NCBI RefSeq assembly: GCF_024300625.1
Contig: NZ_CP101322.1
Span: 1,439,992 to 1,503,991, forward strand
Origin: Halovivax gelatinilyticus
Lineage (GTDB): Archaea > Halobacteriota > Halobacteria > Halobacteriales > Natrialbaceae
DNA length: 64,000 bases
Reading direction: 5' to 3'
Below the pieces are notes generated by a model, which made no database searches, was not told the DNA's origin, and worked only from the letters and a program-made list of their open reading frames with translations. The translations under genes and the position numbers were made by a program. Below are positions 26,182-34,842 of this stretch, one piece after another (within the stretch, counting starts at the first letter, position 1; each line of letters starts with the position of its first letter).

Positions 26182-26409
26182 TCACGACCGAAGACGCTCG
26201 TACACCGGCCAGAGGACGGTCCAGAAGCAGACGAAAACGGCGCCGACGACGACCACCGCCAGCCAGATTCCGCCCGGATAGTCCGGGTTGCCGGTCGCGA
26301 TTGCGGCGACGACGCCGATCAGCAGGGCCACGCAGGTCGCCAGACTGCCGTACTCGAGCGTGGCCACGACCGGGTGGCGACGGAAGTCGGCGACGATCGA
26401 GGCGAGCAT
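26182..26409 (-). CDS. Small two-helix membrane protein
   Basis: A 75-residue protein with two membrane segments (VATLEYGSLATCVALLIGVVAAI and IWLAVVVVGAVFVCFWTVLW). It converges on the PibD gene (13 bp between stops) and lies 68 bp downstream of the PAP2 phosphatase on the same strand. The start at 26409 is preferred; codons upstream in this frame are antisense to the neighbour. Function unknown. Confidence 0.6.
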   Translation of the reverse strand: MLASIVADFRRHPVVATLEYGSLATCVALLIGVVAAIATGNPDYPGGIWLAVVVVGAVFVCFWTVLWPVYERLRS

Positions 26410-26477
26410 GCGGGTTGATTGTCGAGTGACAATAAAACACTCACGGTCGTCGGTTCTGCCGGTCGGATCGTCCGCCG

Positions 26478-27509
26478 TCAATCGAGTCGTCGCCGTATCG
26501 ACTCGCGAACGTACGCGTAGCCGCGTCGCCAGTTGGCCGGCGTGAGGACGAACGCGACGGCGCCCGCTGTTAGCCACAGGACGAACCGGATCTCCTCGCC
26601 GACGCGGCTGGCGTGTCGCGAGTGGTGTAACACGGGGATCGTGACGGCGACGGCCGTGGCGAGACCGGCGACGCCGCCGGCGACGTACACCGACAGGATC
26701 GGGAAGTACTCGAAGGTCGCGACGAGCGGCGCGAGCGCCACCGACGCGAGACCACCTCGGAGGGCGACCGGTCGGAGCGCCGCCTCCGGGGTCGGACTGT
26801 CGACGAGTTCGCGACCGAGTAGAATCAGCTGCCAGCCGGCGAACCCACCGAGGGCCGCCCCGAGGATGACCACCGACTCGATATCGGCGTTGCTCGCGAC
26901 GACGTAGAAGACGCCGAACGGGACGGCGAACGTGAGCGAGACCGTCGCGGAGTCCGGACCGCGAAACGTCGTGAACTCGCGAACGACGTACAGAAGCGAG
27001 AGGCCGACCGCGACGCCGACGACGACGTCGACGAGGTAGTGAACGCCGAGGGCGACGCGCGAAAAACTGACGAGCGTCACGAGCCCCGCGGCGACGGCGT
27101 ACCGTCTCGGACGCGTGCTCACCGTGAGAATGTGTGCGAGACCGAAGTAGACGATGGTCGTGTTGACGGCGTGGCCGCTCGGAAAGCCGAATCCCCCGGC
27201 GAACGCGGTGAGTTCGTACAGCTGCTGGATACCGAGCGGGAGCAACTCCGCGTCGAGCAACGGTTCGTCCGGACGGGGAAATTCGAAGATGTGCTTCAAC
27301 CCCTTGTAGAGGCCCATCCCCGCGAGCCAGACACCCCCCAGGGCGGCGACCGCGTCGCGACTCGGCGTCCCGTACCAGTAAAAGACCGTTATGACGAGCG
27401 CGAGAAACCAGATGTCGCCGAGTTGCGTACACAGCGCGATGATGACGGCCAGCCACTCGGGAATCGCCTCCTGGAGCGGGCCGAACTCGCCGATTCCGCG
27501 TGAACTCAT
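26478..27509 (-). CDS. PAP2 superfamily membrane phosphatase
   Basis: A 343-residue polytopic protein with the three acid-phosphatase motifs: KHIFEFPRP (KxxxxxxRP), GFPSGHAVNT (PSGH) and SRVALGVHYLVDVVVG (SRxxxxxHxxxD). The family dephosphorylates lipid phosphates or isoprenoid diphosphates at the membrane. The C-terminal half adds about six further hydrophobic helices of unknown role. An ATG at 27509 is preceded directly by an in-frame GTG. Confidence 0.9.
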   Translation of the reverse strand: MSSRGIGEFGPLQEAIPEWLAVIIALCTQLGDIWFLALVITVFYWYGTPSRDAVAALGGVWLAGMGLYKGLKHIFEFPRPDEPLLDAELLPLGIQQLYELTAFAGGFGFPSGHAVNTTIVYFGLAHILTVSTRPRRYAVAAGLVTLVSFSRVALGVHYLVDVVVGVAVGLSLLYVVREFTTFRGPDSATVSLTFAVPFGVFYVVASNADIESVVILGAALGGFAGWQLILLGRELVDSPTPEAALRPVALRGGLASVALAPLVATFEYFPILSVYVAGGVAGLATAVAVTIPVLHHSRHASRVGEEIRFVLWLTAGAVAFVLTPANWRRGYAYVRESIRRRLD

Positions 27510-27630
27510 CACTAGTTACCCGGATCGCTGTCCGGAAAGTTTCTTCTACTCGTCTCGGTCGCTCCCTCCGACCGGTGAGGAGTCCCCCTCGACGTCGGTG
27601 CTGGCGTGCCAGTCGGGGCTCCGACCGAAT

Positions 27631-28050
27631 TCAGGCGCGCGATTCGATCTCGGCGGCGATCCCGTCGAGTTCGTCCTCGCCGAGATCCGGCGTCTCGCCG
27701 GCGACGGCGTGGATGGGGCCGCCTCCGTCGCCGTCGAACCGCGGCACGATGTGACAGTGGACGTGGGGGACTTCCTGGCCGGCCGCCTCGCCGTTGTTGA
27801 ACGCGACGGTGCTCGCGTCCGCGTCGACAGCGTCCTCGACGGCCGGCACCAGCCGGTGGATCGTCTCGTAGAGGTCCGTCGCGACCTCGTCGGGGACGTC
27901 GTTAAGACGCTCGTACTCCTCGCGCGGGATGACGAGCGTGTGCCCCGGCGCGAGCGGGTTCGCGTCGAGGAAGGCGAACGTGGTCTCGTCCTCGTAGACG
28001 ACGCGGGCGGGGATCTCCCCGTCGACGATCTGGCTGAAGATCGTGGGCAT
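27631..28050 (-). CDS. HIT family nucleotide hydrolase
   Basis: A 139-residue histidine-triad protein: CxxC-free N-terminus (MPTIFSQIVDGEIPARVVYE), LDANPLAPGHTLVIP, and the active-site triad HVHCHIVPR near residue 100. HIT hydrolases cleave phosphoramidates such as AMP-lysine or dinucleoside polyphosphates. The start at 28050 matches family N-termini. It is monocistronic as far as visible. Confidence 0.93.
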   Translation of the reverse strand: MPTIFSQIVDGEIPARVVYEDETTFAFLDANPLAPGHTLVIPREEYERLNDVPDEVATDLYETIHRLVPAVEDAVDADASTVAFNNGEAAGQEVPHVHCHIVPRFDGDGGGPIHAVAGETPDLGEDELDGIAAEIESRA

Positions 28051-28236
28051 GTCTGGACGTGTGTCGGCCGATTGTATGAAGGTTACCCGAGCAGGGGACT
28101 CGCCGCGGCCTCGGGGCACGACCCCGTGTTCGATCACGGGACCTCCCACTACATTCGGCGCCGTTCGCCTTCATTTTACTATTCGGCCCTGAAACGGCCA
28201 TTTTTGTTAAATGGGTGTACTCGCGAGTGACTCGTG

Positions 28237-28797
28237 ATGTCACAGGAGACGGTCGAACCTGACGCGGACGGAACGGCACACGAGTACGACGAAGCGGCGG
28301 TCGATTCGGAATCGCTCATCTCGACCGATCGCGGGAAGGGCTACATCAAGGCCGTCGCCGGCATCTACGCGGCGGCGGGCGTCGCGATCGGCCTGCTCGT
28401 GATCGTCGTCTCGACGACGGGCAACCCGGTCACGCCGACCGAAGAAATCCCACAGTACGGAGACGCGACGGCGACCATGACGTCGACCTGGGCGATGATG
28501 AGCACGCCATTTCTCGCCGCGGTGTTAGGCGTCGGCATCGGCCAGACGCTGTCGCGCTCGGTCGACGAGGCGACCGAGGAGGTCGCCAAGCTCGCCGGCG
28601 CGGCCACCGCAGCCGGAACCGTCGCACTCGTCGTCCTCGGGGTCTTCCTCGCGGAGACGGAGTTTCAGAACGAACTGCTCTTTCTCGACACGAGTCTCGA
28701 CTTCGGTAACCTGCTGACGGGCGCGATCGGCGCGGCCGTCGTCGTGGGCATCCTGTCGGCGGTCACGGTGTACGCCGATCGAGAACTCACGGAGTAA
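28237..28797 (+). CDS. Membrane protein of unknown function
   Basis: A 186-residue protein with an acidic cytoplasmic N-terminus (about 35 residues), then four hydrophobic segments (around 45-65, 85-105, 120-140 and 155-175). The start is ATG at 28237, with a GTG directly upstream in frame. An inverted repeat (ggcc...ggcc) followed by a T-run lies about 35-55 bp upstream. No family recognised beyond a general haloarchaeal hypothetical. Confidence 0.7.
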   Translation: MSQETVEPDADGTAHEYDEAAVDSESLISTDRGKGYIKAVAGIYAAAGVAIGLLVIVVSTTGNPVTPTEEIPQYGDATATMTSTWAMMSTPFLAAVLGVGIGQTLSRSVDEATEEVAKLAGAATAAGTVALVVLGVFLAETEFQNELLFLDTSLDFGNLLTGAIGAAVVVGILSAVTVYADRELTE

Positions 28798-28878
28798 GGG
28801 CGACAGCGCAGGTTTTCCTCGGCAGGGCAGAACGGACGGTGACCCTCGAAGATCATCCATTGAGCGGGCGCGTAGCGA

Positions 28879-30039
28879 TCAAGCGTCCGACGGAGGCGGG
28901 GCGATCAACCCGTCGTTTCGGGTGACGAGGTAGCACACGAACGAGGTCAGCCAGTGGGCACCGTCGTAGTCGTCGGTGAACGCCAGCTCGAGACCCGCCT
29001 CGGCGTGTGCGCCCGCCGAATCCGTTAGCGCATTCCGAAGCGAGGCGTCCTCGATCACATCGGCGATCCCGGCCAGACACCACGCACGGGAGAGGTCCAA
29101 CCCGACGAGGTGGAGAGCCATCCCGTCGTCGGTCCCCGGTGCGACCCCGATCGGATCCGGGAGGGCGGTACGCGGGTCGTCGACGACGGCCGGGAGGAAG
29201 TCCTCGAACCAGTCTGTAAACTCCTCCGGCGGCCGAATCCGACGCATCAGGTCGGCCTCCGCGAGCCCCGGAGAGAGGAAATCCCACCCGATCGGCTCGT
29301 AGTCGAGCGAGTAGTCACGGTCGTCGGCGAAAAAGCGCTCGGCCGTCTCGACCGTCTTCGACTCGAGCGAGGTGTCGTCGACCGCCCGGGCGTAATCGAG
29401 GACGCACGCGAGGGCGAACGCCGAATTTCCGTGGGTACCGACTCGCAGTAGCCGGTCCATCGGTAGAAAGTTCGTCTCGACGAGGTCAACGATGGTCGAC
29501 TCCAGCGGGCGGAGCGTCTCGGCCCACCGGTCGGCACGGCCGTCGTCCCACGCGCGCAGTTCCACGGCGAGGCGCAACAGCCAGCCCCAGCCGTAGGGGC
29601 GCTCGAACGTCTCGTTCTCCGTGAAGAACGCCACCTCGCCGGCGACGGCGTCGGGGGTGAGTCGGGCGTCGATGCTCGCCTCGATCGCCGATTCGTCGGG
29701 ATGGCCCTCGATCAGGCGGAGCTGGCGCACCAGCGACCAGTGGCTGTGGACCGCCGAGTGCCAGTCGTAACAGCCGTAGAACACCGGATGCTGGTCGGAC
29801 GGGCGGGCGGTGTCGTCCGGCGAGTCGACCGACCGAACGTAGTGAGGGTACTCGCGATCGACGCAGGCGAGCGGGTGCGCGGCGAGGCTCGTCGCCAGTT
29901 CGTCGTCGATCCAGTCCCCCTGGCCGGCCAGAATCGTCTGCGTGTCGACGCGGTCGAGCGGATTCACGACCCGGTCGTCACGCCGCTCGGACGTGATTCT
30001 TCCGGCCAGTGCGGTCGGTTCGGCCAGCCCGCACGTCAC
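28879..30039 (-). CDS. DUF2891 family protein
   Basis: A 386-residue protein carrying the DUF2891 hallmarks: CVDREYPHYVRS near the N-terminus, HPVFYGCYDWHSAVHSHW, FERPYGWGWLLRLAVEL, and VGTHGNSAFAL. The Trp/His/Tyr-rich motifs suggest an (alpha/alpha) toroid enzyme on a carbohydrate-like substrate, though the family is biochemically uncharacterised. GTG start overlapping the uracil-DNA glycosylase stop by 4 bp (30036-30039), so the two are coupled. Confidence 0.88.
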   Translation of the reverse strand: MTCGLAEPTALAGRITSERRDDRVVNPLDRVDTQTILAGQGDWIDDELATSLAAHPLACVDREYPHYVRSVDSPDDTARPSDQHPVFYGCYDWHSAVHSHWSLVRQLRLIEGHPDESAIEASIDARLTPDAVAGEVAFFTENETFERPYGWGWLLRLAVELRAWDDGRADRWAETLRPLESTIVDLVETNFLPMDRLLRVGTHGNSAFALACVLDYARAVDDTSLESKTVETAERFFADDRDYSLDYEPIGWDFLSPGLAEADLMRRIRPPEEFTDWFEDFLPAVVDDPRTALPDPIGVAPGTDDGMALHLVGLDLSRAWCLAGIADVIEDASLRNALTDSAGAHAEAGLELAFTDDYDGAHWLTSFVCYLVTRNDGLIAPPPSDA

Positions 30040-30692
30040 CCGATCAGGTCGTCCAGTCGATCACGGATGGCGTCGCGGTAGGTCGCGGGTTCGTAGCCCA
30101 GCCGACCGATCCAGACGTCCTGGTAGCTCGGGTGGACGATCGGGCAGAGCCAGGTCGAGAGCGCTTCGCACCGGACCGGCTCGAGGACGGCGTCGAGAAA
30201 GCCCGAGCCGGGCAGGTCGGCGAGCGAGCGGCCGTCCGCTTCGAGGACGGTTTCGGTTGCGTGTTTGCCGGTCGCGAGGACGACGGCCGGGTCGACGCGC
30301 TCGAGTTCCGTCAGGAGGTGGGTGCGACAGGCGGCGCGCTCGTCGCCGGCGGGTTCGCGAGTGATTGTTGGGTCGTCGGGGTCCGCCGGCAAGCACTTGA
30401 CCGCGTTCGTATAGTAGGCGTCGTCCGCGTAGCCGACCGCGTCGAGCATCGAACGAATGCGCCGGCCCGAGTGGCGAGAGGTGTAGGCTTTGCCGGTCCA
30501 GTTGCCGCCTCGCCACCGATCGGCGTCCGGATCGCCCGCACCCGGCGCCTCGCCCACGACCACGATCGAGACGTTCTCCGGACCGGTCCCCCACGAAATC
30601 CGTTCTCGACAGTCGACGAGCTGTGGACAGCGATCGCAGCCGGGTTCGATGACGTGGCGCGACTCGGGGAACGCGGGATCCGCCGGGGACAC
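30036..30692 (-). CDS. Uracil-DNA glycosylase superfamily protein (Fe-S type)
   Basis: A 218-residue protein with UDG superfamily motifs: VVVGEAPGAGDPDADRW (motif 1), NAVKCLPADPDD, and HPSYQDVW (motif 2). Cysteines near the N-terminus (CDRCPQLVDC) and in KCLP resemble the 4Fe-4S ligands of family 4/5 enzymes. It would excise uracil from deaminated cytosine in DNA, a useful activity for a GC-rich organism. First gene of a two-gene unit with DUF2891. Confidence 0.85.
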   Translation of the reverse strand: MSPADPAFPESRHVIEPGCDRCPQLVDCRERISWGTGPENVSIVVVGEAPGAGDPDADRWRGGNWTGKAYTSRHSGRRIRSMLDAVGYADDAYYTNAVKCLPADPDDPTITREPAGDERAACRTHLLTELERVDPAVVLATGKHATETVLEADGRSLADLPGSGFLDAVLEPVRCEALSTWLCPIVHPSYQDVWIGRLGYEPATYRDAIRDRLDDLIG

Positions 30693-30914
30693 GGTGGAGG
30701 GGAGGAGCTAGTGGGGCTTGGGGATGGCGGTTCGCGTCGGGGGAACAGTCGGTAAAGTGATCAGTGACGATAAGACGGATAGCGAGGGCGAACCAATTTG
30801 TGTTAGATCGACAGCGTCGATCGAGGTGGCATAATGGTATCGATATGGCCCGTCTCTAAGCCAAATAATCCGATCGATATTTGAATTACCAGGGCGTTCA
30901 GTGCAGTAACACAA

Positions 30915-32069
30915 ATGGCCGACGATACCCTCCCCGACCGGGCACCGGGGTCGTACATCCCCTATGGCGCACGGCCGTACTACCTCCCCGAACCGCTTCC
31001 ACCGGAGGCGGAAATCGAGGTCGATCGCGATCTCCGAGAGGCGCTCGAAGGGGCGATATACGAGCTCGGGCGACTCGAAGGTGTGAGCGAGGAAACCACC
31101 AACACCACCACCAACCCCATCGTCTATACATCCCTCGTTCGTCGGGAGGCGGTGGAGTCGGTGTTGATCGAAGGGGCCAAGATCGAACTCGAGGATCTCT
31201 TTCGTCACGAAACACTCGACAACGTCGAGGTTACGAAGGACGTCCAGGAAGGGCTGAATTACGAATCGGCGGTGATCGAGGGAGCCGGCCGAGTCGATCA
31301 AACCGGGGCGATTACGATCGAACTGCTCGACGAACTCCACGGTCAGCTCCTGCAGGGTACTCGCCACGACGGAGAGACGATCGGCGCGTTCCGACGACAA
31401 CCCGTCCATCTGCCGCCGCCCGAGACGCTCGCGGATCCGTTCATTCCGCCTGCGCCGGGTCGGATCACCGAGTTGATGGACGATCTTATCGAGTACGTCC
31501 AGACCGGAGGGCCCTACCACAAACTTCTGGACGTCGGGATCGTCCACTACCAATTTGAGACGATTCACCCGTACAGCGACGGGAACGGACGCCTCGGCCG
31601 CCTCTTGATTACGCTACAGCTCATCGAGCAGGGATACCTGAGTAAACCGTACCTCTACCCGAGCGCCTACTTCAACGAGCACAAAGTCGAGTACGTCACC
31701 CGGATGCGCGCGGTCAGCGAAGAGGGTGCCTGGGAGCCGTGGCTTCGATTCTTCGTCGACGGCATTCGCCGACAGGCCGCCGACGCGGTAGAGCGAACCG
31801 ACGAGCTTCGGGCGCTGCGCCGAACGTACGAAGCGAAATATGGTCACGAGAAGACCGCTGCCGACCGCCTCGCGATGCGGCTGTTCCAGCACCCCTACGT
31901 CACGACGAACGAGGTAGCGGAGTTCCTCGACGTCACGTCCCAGACGGCCCGAAACGCGATCACCGAACTGGAAGCACAAGATGTTCTCGAAGAGACCACT
32001 GGCAAGCAACGCTATCAAGAGTTTAAAGCCGTCGACATCTTCGAGATTCTAACTCGGTCGTTCGAGTGA
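30915..32069 (+). CDS. Fic family AMP-transferase with C-terminal winged helix
   Basis: A 384-residue class II Fic protein. The inhibitory helix motif SVLIEG (residues 82-87, S/TxxxEG) lies before the Fic core. The catalytic motif is HPYSDGNGRLGR (218-229), complete with His and the anion-binding GNGR. The C-terminal ~70 residues form a winged helix (NEVAEFLDVTSQTARNAI) likely used for autoregulation. Fic enzymes AMPylate target proteins. No separate antitoxin is adjacent, in keeping with the self-contained inhibitory helix. It starts the accessory region extending to 38.1 kb. Confidence 0.93.
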   Translation: MADDTLPDRAPGSYIPYGARPYYLPEPLPPEAEIEVDRDLREALEGAIYELGRLEGVSEETTNTTTNPIVYTSLVRREAVESVLIEGAKIELEDLFRHETLDNVEVTKDVQEGLNYESAVIEGAGRVDQTGAITIELLDELHGQLLQGTRHDGETIGAFRRQPVHLPPPETLADPFIPPAPGRITELMDDLIEYVQTGGPYHKLLDVGIVHYQFETIHPYSDGNGRLGRLLITLQLIEQGYLSKPYLYPSAYFNEHKVEYVTRMRAVSEEGAWEPWLRFFVDGIRRQAADAVERTDELRALRRTYEAKYGHEKTAADRLAMRLFQHPYVTTNEVAEFLDVTSQTARNAITELEAQDVLEETTGKQRYQEFKAVDIFEILTRSFE

Positions 32070-32341
32070 TCGAATCGACGCGGCGGATTTGGGTTAGATG
32101 CCGACATCGTGGCAAGCTTCAATATAGGTGTTATGTCGTTGTCCGGCTGTAAGGAAAATGTTCAGGTCAGAAATTTGTGTTAGAGCGAGTTGAGGCCCGC
32201 TAAGTAAAACGTGAACTCTCAGAAGGTGCAGGGAGAAACCGTGGTCGACGCGATCGCTCCGAGCAGGCACACAGGGTCGTCTGAAAGCCATAGATCGTAT
32301 TTGAGTTATCGCACGACGGCTCGCAACCTCTAGTTTCTGTC

Positions 32342-32845
32342 TCACTTCTCGCAAATACAGACACTCCCGTCTCGAATCTGCTGTGTTACGTACTGGTGAA
32401 TACTTTCAGCTAGCGCATACGTCGCATCGGATTTTTGTTTCGTCGGAACCTGAACGCCGTAGTAATGGCCGGTTCGATTGTCGCTATATAACCCTTTCAG
32501 GTCCGAAGCCGTACTTCGGTCGAACAGCCCCCGTTCAGCTGCACGATCGTAGGCCGCCTCGTGGTCGTGGAAGTTCTCGATCGTGTCGTCCGTATCCCAG
32601 AGAAGATAGGCCTCGATCGTTCGTTCCGTCGAACTGAAACTCAACTCTACTACCGCACCGTGAAAGCCATCTTCAGCTCGCAGAACACGAGCGCTTTCCA
32701 GATAACGGCACGCTTTGGTCAGCTGAATCTTCCATTCTGCGTCCTGGTCAATGCCTTCTTCAAATGCGGGCGTTCCCAGACCGATGTATTCGAAGGCGTC
32801 ATCGGCCTGCTGGAGATGTTCAGTGATTTCAGACGGGGCTGTCAT
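32342..32845 (-). CDS. HEPN domain protein (toxin partner of MNT)
   Basis: A 167-residue helical protein with HEPN traits: AFEYIGLG, repeated amphipathic helices, and near the end SDNRTGHYYGVQVPTKQK, where the RTGHYYG segment occupies the place of the family's Rx4-6H RNase motif but has shorter spacing. It overlaps the end of the upstream nucleotidyltransferase gene by 17 bp. HEPN/MNT pairs are toxin-antitoxin modules in which the MNT protein AMPylates or restrains the HEPN RNase. The start at 32845 (MTAPSEITEHL) is chosen over a longer form at 32863. Confidence 0.8.
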   Translation of the reverse strand: MTAPSEITEHLQQADDAFEYIGLGTPAFEEGIDQDAEWKIQLTKACRYLESARVLRAEDGFHGAVVELSFSSTERTIEAYLLWDTDDTIENFHDHEAAYDRAAERGLFDRSTASDLKGLYSDNRTGHYYGVQVPTKQKSDATYALAESIHQYVTQQIRDGSVCICEK

Positions 32846-33530
32846 CGAACTCTCCGTGCGCAAGCAGGTTTCTGAGCGTTTCGAAATGTTCCGTGTTGTA
32901 CACGGTGATTCCTGTGAGGACGATGTGGCTAATATCCTCAGCGAAGGATGGAACGGCCTCGACGGATTCTACAGTGACGTGAAAGTCGTATCTCTGACCG
33001 TCGAATTCCCGGCCTTCGAGATCTTTTTCAACGGAATTTGCCTTTCGCTGGTTTGGGGCTCGGTCGTCCTGAACAACGACCCAGAGGTCGATATCGCTCC
33101 GACGGTCCGCTTCTCCCCGAGCGATACTCCCGTGTAAGACGATCCCCACAACCGAGTCGAGCTCACTTTTGAGCCGTTCTGTCGCAGTTTCGACCGGCAA
33201 TTGAAACTCCTCCTGCGGGATCCGTAAAATAGGGTCATCGGGTACAGAAAGTCGACATCTGTTGATTCTAACGGATTTTTGATTACCACGGTACTCGGTA
33301 TCGACGAGATCGTTCTCTTCGAGGATGGCTACTGCACGCCGAATTGCGGACTCGGAATAGTCGATTTGGCGTGCCAATTCTCGTTGACCGAACTCGTCGA
33401 ACCGATGGGTGGCTAAAAATAAGAGGAGGTCGTCAGTCGCCTCTTTTCCGTATAATTTGGAGTCCATAGCCGGAATTGGGACGGCAATTGAAATGCCAGA
33501 GTTGTCGTTAGTTTTCTCGTTCCGCCGCAT
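32829..33530 (-). CDS. HTH-fused minimal nucleotidyltransferase (MNT antitoxin type)
   Basis: A 233-residue two-domain protein. Residues ~30-95 form a winged helix (FGQRELARQIDYSESAIRRAV), and the C-terminal part is a polymerase-beta-type minimal nucleotidyltransferase with GSIARGEADRRSDIDL, which holds the GS and DxD metal-binding motifs. Fusion suggests it represses its own operon as well as modifying the HEPN toxin. A TATA box (33553-33560) 23-30 bp upstream fits the ATG at 33530 as a leaderless start; ATGs at 33551 and 33467 are alternatives. Confidence 0.85.
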   Translation of the reverse strand: MRRNEKTNDNSGISIAVPIPAMDSKLYGKEATDDLLLFLATHRFDEFGQRELARQIDYSESAIRRAVAILEENDLVDTEYRGNQKSVRINRCRLSVPDDPILRIPQEEFQLPVETATERLKSELDSVVGIVLHGSIARGEADRRSDIDLWVVVQDDRAPNQRKANSVEKDLEGREFDGQRYDFHVTVESVEAVPSFAEDISHIVLTGITVYNTEHFETLRNLLAHGEFDDSPV

Positions 33531-33552
33531 GCGCCGTAATGCGGAGGCCACC

Positions 33553-33560
33553 TATATAAA
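33553..33560 (-). promoter_or_regulatory. TATA box of the MNT-HEPN operon
   Basis: On the minus strand this reads TTTATATA, centred about 27 bp before the ATG at 33530, the standard archaeal distance to a transcription start. This implies leaderless transcription of the toxin-antitoxin operon and supports the chosen start. Confidence 0.65.
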
Positions 33561-33715
33561 CTATAAGTCTATTTTACGCCATTATTTATATACTCTATCG
33601 AGTTGGCGAGCTACATGACGAGAATTGTGTGTGTTGCCGAAGGCCCTTCTGAAACGATGTACAGTACCCGATGGCGGACGAGTGCCCGGACCACGTCTAC
33701 CGCGGACGTTCCCGT

Positions 33716-33844
33716 ATGAGAAGCGTCGGCTTCGCGACCGGCAAGCGTGAGATTCCGACGTCGATCGACAAGGACACCGTCGCCGAACAGCTGGGATTTA
33801 CGTCGACGGTGAGCCCATCTGGCCGAGTTACGATACGTCTTTAG
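33716..33844 (+). pseudogene. Possible fragment of a Bat-type HTH regulator
   Basis: A 42-codon frame. Its middle, REIPTSIDKDTVAEQLGFTS, resembles the helix-turn-helix of haloarchaeal Bat-type (HTH-10) regulators, which read like VPR-x-TLEELAEELGVS (compare the complete one at 61930-62595). The recognition helix after it is not conserved, and there is no upstream domain. It overlaps the 3' end of the convergent lipoprotein gene. Best read as a decayed remnant; chance resemblance is possible. The rest of 33531-33840 holds no recognised gene. Confidence 0.25.
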
Positions 33845-34287
33845 TAATTCGTTACGCTCCACTCGATCTCGTAGTCGTCGACTCGATAGGGATCGTCGTC
33901 CATGTACATGACGTCGAACTCCCAGACTCGGTCGGCTGCCAGGTCCATTGTATTGTCTATCCAGTCGGCGATCTGGACCCCGTCTTCGTCGAGGAAGTAG
34001 ACCGTCACCTCGACGTAGCTGAGTTCCTCGCCCGAGGTGTTCTCGAGTTGGCCCGTCACGCCCGCATCATACGGGCCGTTGTTGTACCATTCGTGCTCGA
34101 CGAACTGGAGCGCTTCGTCTCCGTTCCCTCCGTCGTCATCGTCCGATTCCGAGCTGTCATCGTCACCGCCTCCCCCGGCACCGTCATCACCGCTGCCGGA
34201 CTCCCGATCGGACGACTCTTCGCTGACGCATCCCGCCAACGCAGGGATTGATCCACCCACCACGGCCAATAACGTTCGACGTTGCAT
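33841..34287 (-). CDS. Tat lipoprotein with FxLYD-like domain
   Basis: A 148-residue protein: twin-arginine signal RRTLLAVVGGSIPALAGC with a lipobox cysteine at about residue 20, then a low-complexity Gly/Asp/Ser linker (about 22-57), and a C-terminal beta-rich domain (GVTGQLENTSGEELSYVEVT, YFLDEDGVQIADW) matching the FxLYD pattern of extracellular beta-sandwich proteins. It would be anchored on the outer face of the membrane. It lies next to the CRISPR array. Role unknown. Confidence 0.85.
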   Translation of the reverse strand: MQRRTLLAVVGGSIPALAGCVSEESSDRESGSGDDGAGGGGDDDSSESDDDDGGNGDEALQFVEHEWYNNGPYDAGVTGQLENTSGEELSYVEVTVYFLDEDGVQIADWIDNTMDLAADRVWEFDVMYMDDDPYRVDDYEIEWSVTNY

Positions 34288-34353
34288 ATCTCAGAGATGA
34301 AAATCAGCGTAGATGAACGTTCTGGCCTGTTACACCTCAGTTTTCTCGGTCCT

Positions 34354-34842
34354 GCTTCAACTTCTCTAGAGTCCTTCTGAAACCTCAGAGCCACAGATTG
34401 GGCACGTTCCGGGGTCTTTGCTTCAACCCCACTAGAGTCCTTCTGAAACCGGCCTTTTTGGCTGGATGCACGTCGGTACTGGGGGCTTCAACCCCACTAG
34501 AGTCCTTCTGAAACCACGATCGAGCGGTACGTGTTTTCTCTCCGACCGCCGGCTTCAACCCCACTAGAGTCCTTCTGAAACGAGACGACCATCACCGACC
34601 TGTGGACACGGTTGTTCGCTTCAACCCCACTAGAGTCCTTCTGAAACCGGTTGTACCAGTCGTGGTAAAGTTTCGACTCGTGCTTCAACCCCACTAGAGT
34701 CCTTCTGAAACCGGTTGTACCAGTCGTGGTAAAGTTTCGACTCGTAGCTTCAACCCCACTAGAGTCCTTCTGAAACTGGCGAGAGTTGGCCGGACGTCCT
34801 TCGGTTCTACGCGCTTCAACCCCACTAGAGTCCTTCTGAAAC
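34354..34842 (-). CRISPR. Orphan CRISPR array, 8 repeats and 7 spacers
   Basis: Repeats of 30 bp start at 34354, 34420, 34485, 34552, 34618, 34682, 34747 and 34813. On the minus strand they read GTTTCAGAAGGACTCTAGTG then GGGTTGAAGC, the haloarchaeal type I-B form ending in the 8-nt GTTGAAGC handle. Spacers are 34-37 bp. The copy at 34354 has three mismatches, marking the distal end, so the leader lies right of 34842 and transcription runs leftward. Spacers five and six (34648-34681 and 34712-34746) are the same sequence except for one extra base. No cas genes occur in the window. Confidence 0.97.

Noticed and set aside
32094-32354. 86-codon leftward frame between Fic and HEPN genes
   Set aside because: No domain, unusual composition for the genome, and no promoter at the start; the spacer is better seen as flank of the Fic cassette.
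33640-33655. cccttctgaaac, resembling the end of the CRISPR repeat, 700 bp from the array
   Set aside because: Only 11-12 bases match and no second copy or regular spacing is present; treated as chance.
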